Source: Sepiola atlantica
Taxonomy: Eukaryota; Mollusca; Cephalopoda; Sepiida; Sepiolidae
Assembly (NCBI GenBank): GCA_963556195.1
Contig: OY744520.1
Span: 154,856,607 to 154,920,606 of the forward strand
Direction of reading: 5' to 3'
Length of the DNA stretch: 64,000 nucleotides
This document shows positions 38,600 to 51,350 of this stretch, one piece after another; positions within the stretch are counted from its first letter, which is position 1, and every line of letters starts with the position of its first letter. The notes under the pieces are model-generated. The model worked only from the letters and a program-made list of their open reading frames with translations. It made no database searches and was not told where the DNA came from. Both the position numbers and the translations under genes were made by a program.

Positions 38600-38601
<2 letters not shown>

Positions 38602-38684
<83 letters not shown>

Positions 38685-38696
38685 GTGTGTGTGTAT
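38602..38696. repeat. (TA)n-(TG)n microsatellite, left flank of an inverted-repeat element
   Basis: About 80 bp of TA followed by TGTGTGTGTGTG. Confidence 0.95.
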
Positions 38697-38722
38697 TAAG
38701 GCAGAATATTCTCATTTAGGCC

Positions 38723-39453
38723 AACATTATTAAATAACACGTAGTGTTTTTGCTTGATCAGACTTTTTTGTATTTTTTCAATTTTCCGAATCGTCCATTT
38801 TGTGTTTCGGTAAAATTGCTGTTTGTAAGTTCCATGTGTTTCTTTTTCCATTTTCTTTCCTTTTTTGCTAGTACTTTCGATTTAATTCATCAAATCATAT
38901 TCAGGCGGTGTTAATTCTGTTTTTTTAAAACATAATATGTGTGTTATTGTCATTATAACGGCCAGTAATTTACAACTTAAAAGGACGTCTATAATATTTA
39001 GAGGTTACAAGCGAGCAGGAATCAAACGTTTGATTGCTTCACCGTTAAACATTTTATTACGTTCTGAGCGCGTTTGAGATTCAAACGTATAATTGCTTAA
39101 TAACTACGATTTTGGTAACGCTTACTAATATGCTAAAGACTTTAAAATAGTCTGACTAGTTTCGTAATTCATTATTGATTGTGGGATAGTTTTTATGTAG
39201 AGAGCTTCAAGATTTTTTAATCTTTTGGTGTAAAGTACAGACATATTATTGAAGAAACCAAAATTAACACCGCCTGAAGATGATTTGACCAATCAAATCA
39301 AAAATACTCGCAACAAAGGAAAGAAAATGGAACAATAAACACATGGAACTTACATACAACAATTTGAACGAAACACTAAATAGACGATTCGGTAAATGGA
39401 AAAATAAAAACAGTCTTATCAAGCAAAAACACTTCGTTTAATTTAATAATGTT
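38723..39453. mobile_element. Inverted-repeat element bounded by (TA)n
   Basis: Arms at 38723-38923 and 39256-39453 are reverse complements, about 85% identical by eye. Shared text includes AACATTATTAAAT, GTGTTTTTGCTTGAT, CCATGTGTTT, TTCCATTTTCTTTCC and the inner tip CAGGCGGTGTTAATT. The 332-bp spacer shows no coding motif. Both outer sides run into (TA)n arrays. Each arm carries a CCTGA(A)-stem-(G/A)AAA hairpin. An inverted pair of one element's 3' end is plausible, and the partially inverted terminal repeats known from Penelope-like elements are one precedent. Confidence 0.75.
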
Positions 39454-39455
39454 TA

Positions 39456-39458
<3 letters not shown>

Positions 39459-39520
<62 letters not shown>
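39459..39520. repeat. (TA)n microsatellite, right flank of the inverted-repeat element
   Basis: About 60 bp of pure TA directly after the right arm. Confidence 0.95.
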
Positions 39521-39525
<5 letters not shown>

Positions 39526-42500
39526 TGCCTATTAGAATAAGTGTTCATTAACACAAAACTTATCAATGCAAAAAAAACAAATGGTTTATTAATACGCTGG
39601 AGCAATGGGGTAATATTTCATTTTTCCAGCAGATAAACAAAAATTTAGACAAGCTAAATTCTCATTACACAACTGCCATTATCGATGTTATCTTTTTTCA
39701 GCCGTTAAGTTTCTATGAATCAATGACCTCCGATGTGGAAACGAAAAGGCTCTGCCTTTTTTAGCTTTCATTCTCAGTTTAATCGCTAAGGAAGGCAACC
39801 TCAACGTTGTATTTCTCAAGGCAGAAATTGTTACTAATATAATCCAGTGAAATTGAAGGTATGTAGAACGCTGTGAAATTTCGGTAAATCTCCTACAAAC
39901 AAGTTATTTGAAACTAAACTTGTTTGATCTAAATTGATGCATCAATGTGACCGATATTTCAGATTAATCCCGAGTATGTAACACATATTAATTGCATTTT
40001 CTATTATTCTTTGGTATATTTTATTTTGGAAGACTACGCGATGGAAATTACAAATTATATAGAACAAATTACATTAATTAAGTGTGATTAATCTTTGAAA
40101 AATAATCAACAGTAAGGCGCTTTTTGTTTGTACTGTACGTACAATAAACAGTATAGGATTAATAAGTTCATGCGTTTAAAGTCTACGAAATAACCTAAGT
40201 CCGCTAGTTTCATGAACAATTAAAAATTCTTAATTATTATTTTCTAAAAGAAGTTTGTTCCTGAACTATTTTGATATGCAGGGAAGATTGTACAAAGAAA
40301 GAAACTCACTATTTTGTGTGACCATCTGAAAGAATTTGGATGATATCAAACTGACCATAAGGCAATAGTGTTCTGTAAATTAAATTCTGCTAATCTATTA
40401 TTCAGATCATCGATAATCTCATAAGAATGTAAAAGCCATCGGATTGAATATAGGCCAATAGTATTATGGAAATAAAATTCTCTTAATCGGTTATTCCGGT
40501 AAGCGAGTATGTAAACTAAATTATTTTAAGTAGCTAATTAAAATGCTTTTGAGAAAAATCTGTAGGTACATTGGCTCTTCCTTGTATAAGTGTAAAATGT
40601 AGGCTATTTTATACATAATAGTAAATTTTAAAAATCAGGGTGTTACTAACATATATGTACTATAAGTTTCCGCTGTATTTGTATCGATGTGGTAGTAACT
40701 CTGATTAAGAGGGTGAAAATTACTTCAGTTACTTCTATTAATGAACATTGAAAAAGAAAATATCTTGCAAGACTAAACAGAACAATGGAGGGAATTAAAC
40801 GAAACACAGATATCACATGCTGAAGCAGATTTGTATATACAGATTTTTGTTTACGAATCTATCTTGGCAAATGAAATTTCACCTTACTTTATATATAAGA
40901 TATTGTCGGCTTTATACTATCATTTCCATGCATTTATATGTATGCTGACTATGCATACACAAATATACTGGTTTACCTTTGTACCTGTATAGTAATGCAT
41001 ATAGTATTACTGGTGAACATTTTTCTCACGCCTATGAATAAATAGTGAGAAGATGTTGTAAGGAGAAAAAAATATCAAAAAGACAGATGAAGATATAATT
41101 GGTGGCAGTTTATACGATTGGAGTAAGAAACGCTTTAAAACGCCATCATTGATATTTCGTGACTACCTAAATATTTCCATTCAATTCACTTTAAAAATTG
41201 CAGTATCATTTCACCAACAGTGTTCTATATTCTCTTTTAAATATTACAGACTTTGTGTTTAATAATGTATAACTGACATTTACCAAACAGATGAGAGACT
41301 AACAATAAACACTAATGGAAAAACTAGTAAATGATTCAACCTGACTAGACCATGTTTCAAAGCATGAATTACGAAATTGTCGTAACTTCGTCAAATTTTC
41401 ATTGCCAATTTAATCTGAGTAAAAAGTTATACATTTGTTTTTGTATTAAGTGGGGTACTAGACGGTACAATACTTTTACACGCGGAAATAAAGTGATATA
41501 CATGTATATATTATTATCTGGCCAAAAGAGATATTTATTGGTTAATCATTGAATTGAAGAGGTCAACGCTATGTCTTCAAGGAAACCATTGCAAGAAATT
41601 GTATTCAACAAAATGACCATCAGAAGAAACTGTTTTAAATAGAAATTGAAGATGATTCAACTTCGGTGAAGCAGCACGACAAGTCCCTGTAAAGGTCAGA
41701 AGAGGAATACATAGGTCGGTTCGCTAAAAACTTTCCATGGCTGAAGTACTGATTAGATTGTGGGACAGGTTTCTGCACTGTACTATCGAGAAATGGCTAC
41801 AGAGTGAATAACAAGTTATTATTAACAACGCCATAATGTAATCTATAATAGCAGGATAACCCTAAGTAAATTCGTGCCACGTTCCCAGATATCTATTCGC
41901 TCGTAAATAGGTATAATTGTTGTTTTTATGGCTATCGAATACCGTAGTGTAGTCAGAGAAATTGAACTAGATATTATATTACCTAAATTGTGGTAAACCG
42001 GTATATAAATATAAGACGTGGCCAAATCCAGACGCATCAGCCAGAGTTGATGATTTGCGTAATTATAAGTAGCGCATTGCTACCCAAGTGGGTATAGTAA
42101 CAAAGTGCAAGAAGTAATTGTTATATTTTCTGATAATACTAGTTTTCCTTTGATTCAGTTTTTTTCTATATGATTTCAGTAAAATGCTATGAATGCAAAA
42201 CAAAATGGTTTTTCTTACTATGTGTTGTAATCATAAACATTGACTTTGAAATAAAGACAGAAGAAAACAACAAATAGGGGGTTTCCTTTACTATAAATCT
42301 ACAAAGTGAAATAAACAGCAACAATTTTGTAGAACAGATATGGGTTAACATACTTAATTTAAAAATTGTAATGAAACATTATATGGCGCCTCTAAGTCAT
42401 TTGTGAATGAATAGGGAGTTACAATGTGTTAATCTCTGAGCCATACTGGATTAAAATATTATATGTTGAGACACTTTAAAAAGTATTAAAAACAAAAAAA

Positions 42501-43200
42501 AAGGCGTGGGATTCTTTGTTTGTGAAACGCGTATGTAACATCCTTTGTTTGATAGATGTGCGTATCACATTGGCAAAACTAATATGGTTATCTCCGCATG
42601 AAGAGTCTAAATAAAAGGTTTTGTCGGCCAACTTTGATAAGCTTTCATTTGTAGTTTTATTATCGGCACCGGCAAAACGGATGCAACTAACGAGGGAGAA
42701 TTATTTTCTTGGCTGATTATTTTTCTAATAATCAGCTCGCATGAATAAAAGCCTCGGCGAACCTAGTCTTACTTTTGTTTATTTATGGGATGTTTTACTG
42801 AATTGTAACTCTTTCTTGATCGAACGAAAGTTTTGAAAAATAAATGCAGCGGTGATCCTTGTAAAACCTAATGGTACAACGGAGGAGACGTTCTTCGAAT
42901 CTTTCTTGTAAAACGGAGTTATGTGATTGCCAGTTGTAATTGATATTTTTTTTTAGTTGAAAATTAGTAGTAAGAATATTTATTTTTTGTCATTTAATAT
43001 AGCTTTTTTATCGAACTACTTGCGTTTTAAATTACTTCCATTCTACCGGTTTCCTCAACTGTATCAACGTCCATACATTTAAATGTAATGTGCACAAGCA
43101 TCTCCCTACCTAACTTACCACTTTGGATGTCCCTATAAATCTGGCCTCATTAATATCAGTAAAATTTTACGTCGCAGTTACTATGAGCAATGTTTCGGGT
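39521..43200. other. Anonymous AT-rich DNA
   Basis: No recognised gene. One local tandem duplication of about 97 bp occurs near 40345-40500. GACCATAAGGCAATAGTGTT corresponds to ATATAGGCCAATAGTATTA, both followed by ATAAAATTCT-like and GGTTATTC-like blocks. A 66-codon frame at 41352-41552 is unrecognised. Confidence 0.45.
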
Positions 43201-43204
43201 GAAT

Positions 43205-44400
43205 ATACATTAAAAATACTTAATATTAAACAAGTGATTTGTCATCAGTCTGTGTGTCTTTTAAAAGGTACTTAATATTAAACAAGTGTTTTGTCATCAG
43301 TACGTACACCTTTAAAATAATACTTAAATTAAACAAGTGAATTTTTCTCAGTATGTGTACCTTTTAAAATACTTTATATTAAACAAGTTATTTGTGATCA
43401 GGACGTGCACTTTTCAAAAATACTTAATATTAAACAAGTGATTTGTCATCATTGCATGTACCATTTAAAAAGATAGTTAATAATAAAAAGTGATTTTTCA
43501 TCAGTACGTGTACCTTGTAGAAATACTTGGTACTAAACAAGTTATGTGAAATCAACACGTGCACCTTTAACACAAATTTAATATTAAACATGTTAGTTGT
43601 CATCAGTACGTTCACCTATAACAACACTTGATATGAAATCGGTGATTTGTCATCAGTACGTGTACCTTTTAAAAATACTTAATATTACACCAGTGAGTTG
43701 TCATCAGTACGTTCACCTATAACAATACTTAATATGAAACAATTGATTTGTCATCAGTACATGTACCTTTCAAAAGTACTTAATATTACACCAGTGCGTT
43801 GTCATCCGTACGTTCACCTATAACAATACTTAATATCAAACCAGCGATTTGTCATCAGTACATGTACCTTTTAAAAATACTTAATATTACACCAGTGAGT
43901 TGTCATCAGTACGTTCACCTATAACAATACTTAATATGAAACCAGTGATTTGTCATCAGTACATGTACCTTTTAAAAATACTTAATATTACACCAGTGAG
44001 TTGTCATCAGTACGTTCACCTATAACAATACTTCATATGAAACCAGTGATTTGTCATCAGTACATGTACCTTTTAAAAATACTTAATATTACACCAGTGA
44101 GTTGTCATAAGTACGGGCACCTATAAAAATACTTAATATAAAACCAGTGAGTTGTCATCAATACGTGCACCTTTTAAAATACCTAATATAGAAAGAGCAA
44201 GTTATTTGTCATTAGTACCTGTACTTTTACAATAATATTTAAATTAAAGTGATTTGTAATCAGTACGTGTGCCTTTAAAAATAATTAATATTAAAAATGT
44301 GATGTGTCATCAGTACGTGTACCTTTTTAAATACCTTATATTAGACAAATGATTTGTCATCAGTACGTGTACGTTTTATAAAAGGTGCACGTGCTGTCGC
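43205..44400. repeat. Satellite of about 51-bp monomers with a 101-bp dimer core
   Basis: About 22 head-to-tail monomers resemble TACTTAATATTAAACAAGTG plus ATTTGTCATCAGTACGTGTACC plus TTTTAAAA. In the core (about 43660-44160), A-type monomers (ATTACACCAGTGAGTTG... GTACGTTCACCTATAA) alternate with B-type monomers (ATGAAACCAGTGATTTG... GTACATGTACCTTTTA). The word AATATTACAC falls at 43681, 43782, 43883, 43984 and 44085, exactly 101 bp apart each time. Flanking monomers are single-type and more diverged. B monomers contain the perfect 10-bp palindrome GTACATGTAC. No coding content. Confidence 0.95.
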
Positions 44401-45010
44401 TTTTGAAAAAAAAAATGAAGTTAGGTGTACTGTTATATACTTTTCTACTATGTTTACATATTAATTCAAATAAAATAACTTAAAGCTATGACGGCGTTCA
44501 ATCAAACGATTAAATTAAATGAATAGCGATAATCGGGAAAATAATTGGGAAACCCATGTTTAATACCTACAGTTTCAAAAGAAAGAACCATCTATAAAAC
44601 AATACGTTTTTAAATGAACCTCTTTAGTTTTGACCTCAAAAGTATAGAACTAAACCTAGATTATATATATATACAATACACATCGGCATAATTATTTATC
44701 GTAACATATAACTGAAAGAAATACAACCATAGAAGTGAAACTATTTAATAGGTCATCTCGAAATATAAGAATGCATACAGGAATAGATGAAATCAATTTA
44801 GTGAAGCAGATGTTTATCACTTTTTAAAAGTTAGACCCTTGGCCAACCTCGTAGCGATGCAAACGGTAAGCATGTAAAATTCAAGTGAAATAAATAAAAT
44901 TGTTATTTAACTTTGTAAGTATTCATTGTCAATCTATCAACGATGGGAGCAACATTCTTGAACTTGTATTTTTGTCAGAGGAAGGAGGTATTATACATAC
45001 ACATACACAC
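44401..45010. other. Anonymous AT-rich sequence
   Basis: No recognised gene or repeat family. Confidence 0.45.
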
Positions 45011-45074
<64 letters not shown>

Positions 45075-45175
45075 AGAATATTTTTTAAAAATATTTTGAA
45101 AACCTGGACAACGCAAATTATTTATGTTATTTAAAATAAATTATTTATTTACTTTAAGAACTTGAGTACTTTCGG

Positions 45176-45249
<74 letters not shown>

Positions 45250-45280
45250 CTGTGTATGTGTGTGTCTGTGTACACTTAAA
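45011..45280. repeat. Two (TA)n arrays separated by about 105 bp
   Basis: TA runs lie at 45015-45071 and 45177-45234, the second continuing into (TG)n and TGTGTCTGTG to about 45270. The separating sequence (AAGGAGAATATTTTTT to CTTTCGGTTA) is unique and non-coding. Confidence 0.9.
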
Positions 45281-46300
45281 ATATTTTATATTTGAAGACT
45301 TGTAACAAATTGATTTTAGACAAAACCTTGCAGCAGTGTTAATAAAAGCGGGAAATAAGTGGCGTTTTATACTCCACTGTTTTCTGATTGTGAACGTGTA
45401 ATTACGAGGTGCTTTAAAAACCGTTAACCGAGTAGTATAAATGGACACTAGCCTGGAAGTATTATAATCAGCGACAAACAATCATCTTGCAGGCTTACAT
45501 GGAGGCTTACAAAATGTTTATACACCATTTCTACATTAGGAATATGTTTTTAGTTACTGTAAAGTATTGTGTGGTCTAAAACTCAGTACTTATTAAAGTG
45601 TTTAATGTTTTATCATGATTATTAACGCTTCTTGGCAGACATTATTTCAGCAAAGTATCGATATGAAAAATCAGATTAGCCTCCGATATGTGATATAATT
45701 TCTGTTCTTCTTCCTTCATGTATTTTTACTCGACATGTGTCGCACAAAAATGATTTGCTTTTCTGTCGGCGGTGGAGAAAACCACCCCCATATTTTAGCG
45801 GAAACGGAGCATGAAAAAATCAATCTCTACTGCGTTCTACTTTTTTTATTTGTTACATTGACAATATTTACCGATGATTCGACGACGCGTCCCATGTAAA
45901 ATGGCTTCATTTCTTCTTGGCGTATTGTTTACCGAAGCTGAGAGGAGTGAGAGAAACATATCCGTTGGTTATGGCGTTCTATTTTTGAAATACTTGGCAT
46001 TTCTCTGAAACCTGCTTCACCGGAAGACTGATAACAGAATAGAATGATGTTGTTATTAAATATAATACCAGGACGAATGTTATAAGTGTTTATTTTGGAA
46101 CACAAACGAGATTATTATGAATGGAGGATAAATTAGCGTTAAATAAAGGAGAAAGCGAAAGTGTCGGAGAAATAGAGAGACGGAGTGGGGAGATGAGATA
46201 TAGTGAATCGATGAAAATAAGATAAATTAAATATAAAAAGTACAAGCAGGAAAACATACGATGAGTAAGTAGATGCATACATAATCTTTTTCTTATATAT
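45281..46300. other. Anonymous sequence
   Basis: No gene recognised. The minus-strand frames crossing 45176-45481 and 46090-46411 are mainly microsatellite and purine-tract read-through. Confidence 0.45.
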
Positions 46301-46302
46301 AT

Positions 46303-46379
<77 letters not shown>
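46301..46379. repeat. (CA)-(TA)n microsatellite
   Basis: ACACACACA followed by about 68 bp of TA. Confidence 0.95.
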
Positions 46380-46380
<1 letters not shown>

Positions 46381-46699
46381 CGTAATTTGTCTTAACTGAA
46401 TAATTGGTCATTACTATTTCAATAAAACTACTAGAAACATACCCGATCTAAAAGGTAAAATTAATTTCCCGAAAAGATAAGTTGTTCACCACTTTTATGT
46501 GTCCTTACGAAGATTACAATCCAGATAAAATACGACTAACATTCATGTCAGAAATCATTTTGACTAAAATCCATTATGCACGGTGAACGGTAAGATTTGA
46601 AAATATCTCTAATTTAAGGCTTTAACTTAAGGGGTTTTGAGAAAAATTGTAATCCTAGGAATCTTCGTTATTATTTTTACTTTGATTCACTCCCCAAAA

Positions 46700-47530
46700 T
46701 GCAACACTGCCGTAAGAGGCTACTTAGAATTAGGAGCCAGATTTATAGATGGCATATTATGTGGGAGTTGTGCAGCGAGATACTTTTTCATATTACATTC
46801 ACATTTATGCATATTACTACATTCCCGAAAGTAGGGGACAGAGTGCGAATTTCAAAGCAAGCGGTTTGATGAAATAAGCTATTACGGTAGAACTCTTTTC
46901 GGCATCTAGGGACCTTTACAGTGAAAAGAGTAGTGCTGCTTGTTAGGTTGGTCGGGAGTATTTATGTCGAGCGAGAAACAAACATAGGGATACAGCATTG
47001 TGGCGATGAGACACGGGCTGGAGCTTGGTAGACAGTGATAGAGCTATTAGGCTAGCAACTCTCTTTTGGACACTGTCTAAGAGATAGTTACTTGTTGTTG
47101 GTGCACTAGTTTAGATATGGCAACAGTACCCCATGCATAGGCGAATGGTAGTTTTGTGCAGATATAGGATACTGGCAGGTGTGAGAAGTTTTCTCCCCCA
47201 GTAGAGTGAGCCCACCTTCTCTGTAGCAGACTTGGCAGCATTTTCTATGTATTTATTCCAATTCATGTTGCATGTGAATGTTAAGCAAAGGGGTTTGAAT
47301 GCTAGACTGCCAATACGGGTGCTATACAACAGAGAAATTGGTGGACGGTAAGATTTCTTCTAATTGTTTAAGGAAAAGGACTTTGTCCTGGTAGCATTAA
47401 ATGTAACCATCCATTTATTGCCCATTCCACATCATACTGGGGGGGGGGGGTACTTCTGAAGATTCTCCCATCGCCTTGGATATGTTAAGCGTAGTGGCTA
47501 TGGATCAACTTTGATGCAAATCTATTTTTT
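46700..47530 (-). pseudogene. Jockey/CR1-like LINE reverse transcriptase fragment, second family member
   Basis: The minus strand encodes a C-terminal RT region parallel to the copies at 16 and 55 kb: LTFTCNMNWNKYIENAAKSA, then TEKVGSLYWGRKLLTPASIL, YLHKTTIRLCMGYCCHI (47329-47111), with further diverged pieces to about 46700. The residues differ enough from the other copies to suggest a separate subfamily. A run of 12 G at 47439-47450 interrupts the upstream coding part. Confidence 0.75.
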
Positions 47531-47897
47531 TTTAATTTTCAAAAAGAAGGCTGTGCCCATATTCTGCCAACTAAATCTCCTTTAAAATATTTTAAAGAAA
47601 CTGCAATTTTGGAAAAATGTATTAAATGATATATTTTGATTATTGTTATAATTTCACAAAAAGTATTTAAATCTTCACAAAAATCTTTAATCACCTCTGT
47701 ACCTCTTTGCATGAATCAAAATTAGACTAAACATAGCCTACATTAACCTTCTTTTCACCTCACAACTGTGCCTCTAAGTTTATACTTTATAGGAAATTAG
47801 ATAATTGAAAAGATATTCAGACTTTTATATGTTTATAGGTCTGCTATCTTAGTTCGGTTTGGGCTTCAACATTTTTGAGAAAGTGATACACACAAAC

Positions 47898-47933
<36 letters not shown>

Positions 47934-48339
47934 TACAAAAGCTGAGTTACTCAAGGTATTTTCTTCAACACCTTTTTCTTATAGCCACACAAGGTGTATA
48001 CTAACATATGTCTTAGTTTTAGCATTGAATTATATCTGAAAATAAAACACCGGTTGAATTGTTTATAATTCACCATAAATTGCAATGAACTCACAAAGTA
48101 ACACATCTCTTACAGTGTTCGTCTATCAATCTAACACTGTTTTGTTCTGTATGTTTTTTGAACAACCCCTCTAATAATATACGATGTTAAACACTCTCAC
48201 TTCCGCCACTCTCTGTTTAATAGCATACAGTTGTAATAAAGCTAACTATGAAACTAGATTTGTATAGTCCATTATAAACAAAATAAAATATAAACGCAGT
48301 AGTAATATTATTTAAAGTGTATCTCGAACGATAACACGC
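47531..48339. other. Anonymous AT-rich sequence
   Basis: Contains a short (TA)n at 47901-47931. No recognised gene. Confidence 0.45.
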
Positions 48340-48810
48340 GGAAAGCGAGAAATTGAAAGTGTGAAATAGAGAAATAACAAGAGAGAGAGAGAGAGAAAGA
48401 GTGACAGAAAGAAAATAACTAAGAGAAAGGGAAATTACAAGGGGAAAGCAGAAAGAGAAGAAGAGAGAATAAGTAAGGAGACGCGATAAAGAGAGAAAGG
48501 CACATAGAACAAAAAAGAGAGAGATATAAAAAAAATGAGAGAAAGTGTCAGATAAAAACCCAGAGAGAGAGAGAGACAGAGAGACAGAGAGATAGATATA
48601 TTTAAGGTGTCGGAGAAGGAAATGACGGGTAAGATGAAGAAAAGCGAGAGAGTTAGAAAGAGCAAGAAGAAAAGAGCGAGAGACAGTAAAAAGAAATACA
48701 AAGGTCGAAATAGATAAATGGGTCGAAAAGGCGAGAAAGAGAAAGAGAGAAATGGCGATACAGTGAAAGAGATAGGACGGAATGTGAGAAAGAGCGAGTA
48801 GAAATAAATA
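48340..48810. repeat. Purine-rich (GA) tract
   Basis: About 470 bp dominated by GAGAGAGA and GAAAGAGA words on the plus strand. The 230-codon minus-strand frame at 48217-48909 (S/L/F-rich) and the overlapping 88-codon frame are artefacts of this composition. Confidence 0.8.
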
Positions 48811-48879
48811 TTTTGGATACATTTTCTTTTTTAAGTTACACTGCCTTTGCAGACTCCTTTTTCTTGAATCAAACAATAG

Positions 48880-49314
48880 TCTAAAGATGCTTTCAGTCTT
48901 TTTAAACAAAGAATGAAAATGCAGTTTAAATTCCCAGGGATACTAACAACATCCAAAATATCGCAGACTTAGCACTTTCATAAGCTGATTTACCGCTAGA
49001 GAATTCACAAATAAAAAAGGGAGTTAAAGTACCTAACAGTGAAATTAAAACAGGAGACCTTAATATAAAACTGGGATCATCAGCTGTTTACCATGTAACT
49101 GTTTCGGAGATTTAAAAACATGACAGCTATACAATTCATGTCTCTCCAGTGGTACTGATCAAATGACCACTTCCCCGATAAACAAATGTAGAAATAATTA
49201 AGCTTCAATTTCACTAATATATACATAAATAAATAAATAAAAATAATAATAATAATAATAATAATAATGCATTACCCTTTAAGACTACAGTTATATATGG
49301 TAATTGCCATATCA

Positions 49315-49359
<45 letters not shown>

Positions 49360-49673
49360 TATGATAATAATAACAATATTATTATAATTAATAATAATAA
49401 TAATAATATCTAACCACTATACCAAGAACCATTCTGTGATATGGTAGTTAGCAATACAATTATATAGGAATAAAAGTTATATTAAAAAAAAAGCTTAAGT
49501 ACAATTGGTACCAGAATACGCAAGTAAATAAGAGGAAGAAAACCTAGTCATGCAAATATAAATACCGAATAGATAGTCTAAATAAGCTTTTAGTCATTTA
49601 AACAAAGAAAGAAAATGCAGTTTAAATGTCCAGGGATAACAATAAAACAGGGGATTCATATATCTAACAGTGA

Positions 49674-49690
<17 letters not shown>
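48880..49690 (+). repeat. Local duplication pair around (AAT)n arrays
   Basis: 48885-49065 and 49572-49680 share AGTCTAAA, TTTAAACAAAGAA(T/A)GAAAAT, GCAGTTTAAAT, CCAGGGATA and CTAACAGTGAAA in order. The second copy is shorter by an internal deletion and runs into (TA)n. Between them are (AAT)n blocks at 49246-49269 and 49316-49407 separated by about 46 bp of unique text. Confidence 0.75.
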
Positions 49691-49715
<25 letters not shown>

Positions 49716-49785
49716 CATATATACACATATATATATATATGTATATATATATATATGTATATATATATACATATATATATATATA
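49679..49785. repeat. (TA)n with CATATA/GTATA variants
   Basis: Starts directly at the end of the second duplicated copy (GTGAAACAAATATATA). Confidence 0.95.
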
Positions 49786-50694
49786 ATTATTAATGACAAT
49801 ATATGTATTTGCATATACTATCAGTTTCCTTAAAAGATTCATCTCGATGATTGTCAATTGATGACAACAGAGCAAATATGAGTCAGGTTCATATTATATA
49901 CCAATAACCATGTTTTTATTTCATTATTTTCATTTTTTCACATTTCCTAAAAACATAAAATTTCTGTGAGATATATTTTTTACAGCTCTGAACGAAACAT
50001 TCAAAATGGCGTATTAGTAGGTCCCCCCCCCCACGTGTCAGTTTGCTCTTTTCTTTGTTTTTTGTTTGGTTACACCCAAGAATGAACTACTGTATAGGGT
50101 AGGTATTTTCAAGACACTTTAATCCAATAAATTTTTATCTTTGTGAATTTTTCTGATGATTTTGTAATTTTGCAGATACGATATTGACATAAAGATGTTG
50201 TTTTGCACAAGACAAATGAAACGGACCGTAAAAATATAATTGCAAAGAATATATTTTGATAACTTACTATATATATATATATATATATATATACGTGATG
50301 CAAATAGATACATTTACATGTGCATATATATATTATCATATACATATATACATATTAATACATAATTACACCATATACACGTATATACATATAAATGCAA
50401 CTGCGCACATAAATAAATGTAGAGAGAGGCACCCCTAAAATCTTTATGTTCACAAAATTAATAGTCCAATGCAAAAGACAGTGTTACTTAGAATATATAT
50501 TCCATAATTAATAATGATCGGACGATTAGGGTAGAATAGAATTTTATACACGTTGTATCAGTATGATTTAATATTTGTTGCTGTTGTTTTTGAAGGTAAC
50601 TAACTGTGTGGCAGCTACTAGTACATTTGGCTTCCTTGAGCTCTGTAGAGATTATTCTCCGTTTGTTTACATAATTTCGTCCGATTATTAGGGA
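49786..50694. other. Anonymous AT-rich sequence
   Basis: Contains a run of 10 C near 50023-50032 and a short (TA)n at 50267-50294. No recognised gene. Confidence 0.5.
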
Positions 50695-50695
50695 C

Positions 50696-50696
<1 letters not shown>

Positions 50697-50761
<65 letters not shown>
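50697..50761. repeat. (TA)n microsatellite adjoining a retroelement-like end
   Basis: About 64 bp of pure TA immediately left of a minus-strand repeat end (50762 onward). Confidence 0.95.
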
Positions 50762-50763
<2 letters not shown>

Positions 50764-51350
50764 GAAAATGAAAAAGGAAAACCAAAAAATGAATGTTTTT
50801 TATGTGTACATCAACGTTTCATCTTTATTTATAAGACTTCATCAGGATGATAATATAGAGAAAAAATGTCATGCAAGTACAGATACATGTAGGGTAGACA
50901 TATTGGGAGGAAAAATAAAATAAAATAATGGCCACTACTGGGTGAACGTCCGTACTTGTTGGAGAATAAAAATGAATGTTGAAAAAAATGAGTGGGGAAA
51001 AAATGGAAAGATGGGGTGAGCAAGGACTACTGTGGCTGGTGGTAAGAGAAAGACGTGGGGGATGAGCAGGGGTAAAGTGGATGGCAGAGAGGGAGTGGAG
51101 GAGAGGGAGGAGGGAGGTGTTTGACCAGATGGCTGCGGTCAAGATTGAAGGGGAAAAGTAGGTTGGAATGTTTGTGTATGGGGGGTGTATGCAGGGAAAG
51201 GAGGATGGGTAGAGAAGGAGGGGGGCTGTGATTTTGGTGGATGGGCGAAAGTTATGGTCTTAGAGAGCGTTTTGAGAAAATGAGGGAATTTAAGAAGGGG
51301 GTATGGGAGAAAATAGTTGAGAGGGGGAATGGGTGAGGGGGAGAGGGAGG
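50762..51350 (-). mobile_element. Unclassified retroelement-like 3' end with hammerhead-like hairpin
   Basis: The minus strand runs from a C/T-rich stretch (51350-50930) to ATCATCCTGATGAAGTCTT, then ATAAATAAAGATGAAACGTTG (complement of 50811-50852), a short tail, and then (TA)n. The block AAAGA(T/C)GAAACGTTGATG recurs at 62376-62393. The hairpin has a CTGATGA box, a 5-bp stem II and GAAAC, with CATC/GATG able to pair around it and GUU before GATG, but no helix III. Minus-strand frames of 105 and 144 codons here are P/S/H-rich read-throughs of the pyrimidine tract, without domains. Confidence 0.45.

Noticed and set aside
43205..44400. Regular repeats suggestive of a CRISPR array
   Set aside because: There are no unique spacers; the whole 101-bp dimer repeats, the context is animal, and no cas-like gene is near. 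It is a satellite.
48217..48909. 230-codon minus-strand open frame
   Set aside because: It lies over a GA tract; the translation is S/L/F-rich with no domain, and another frame overlaps it on the same strand. It is a compositional artefact.
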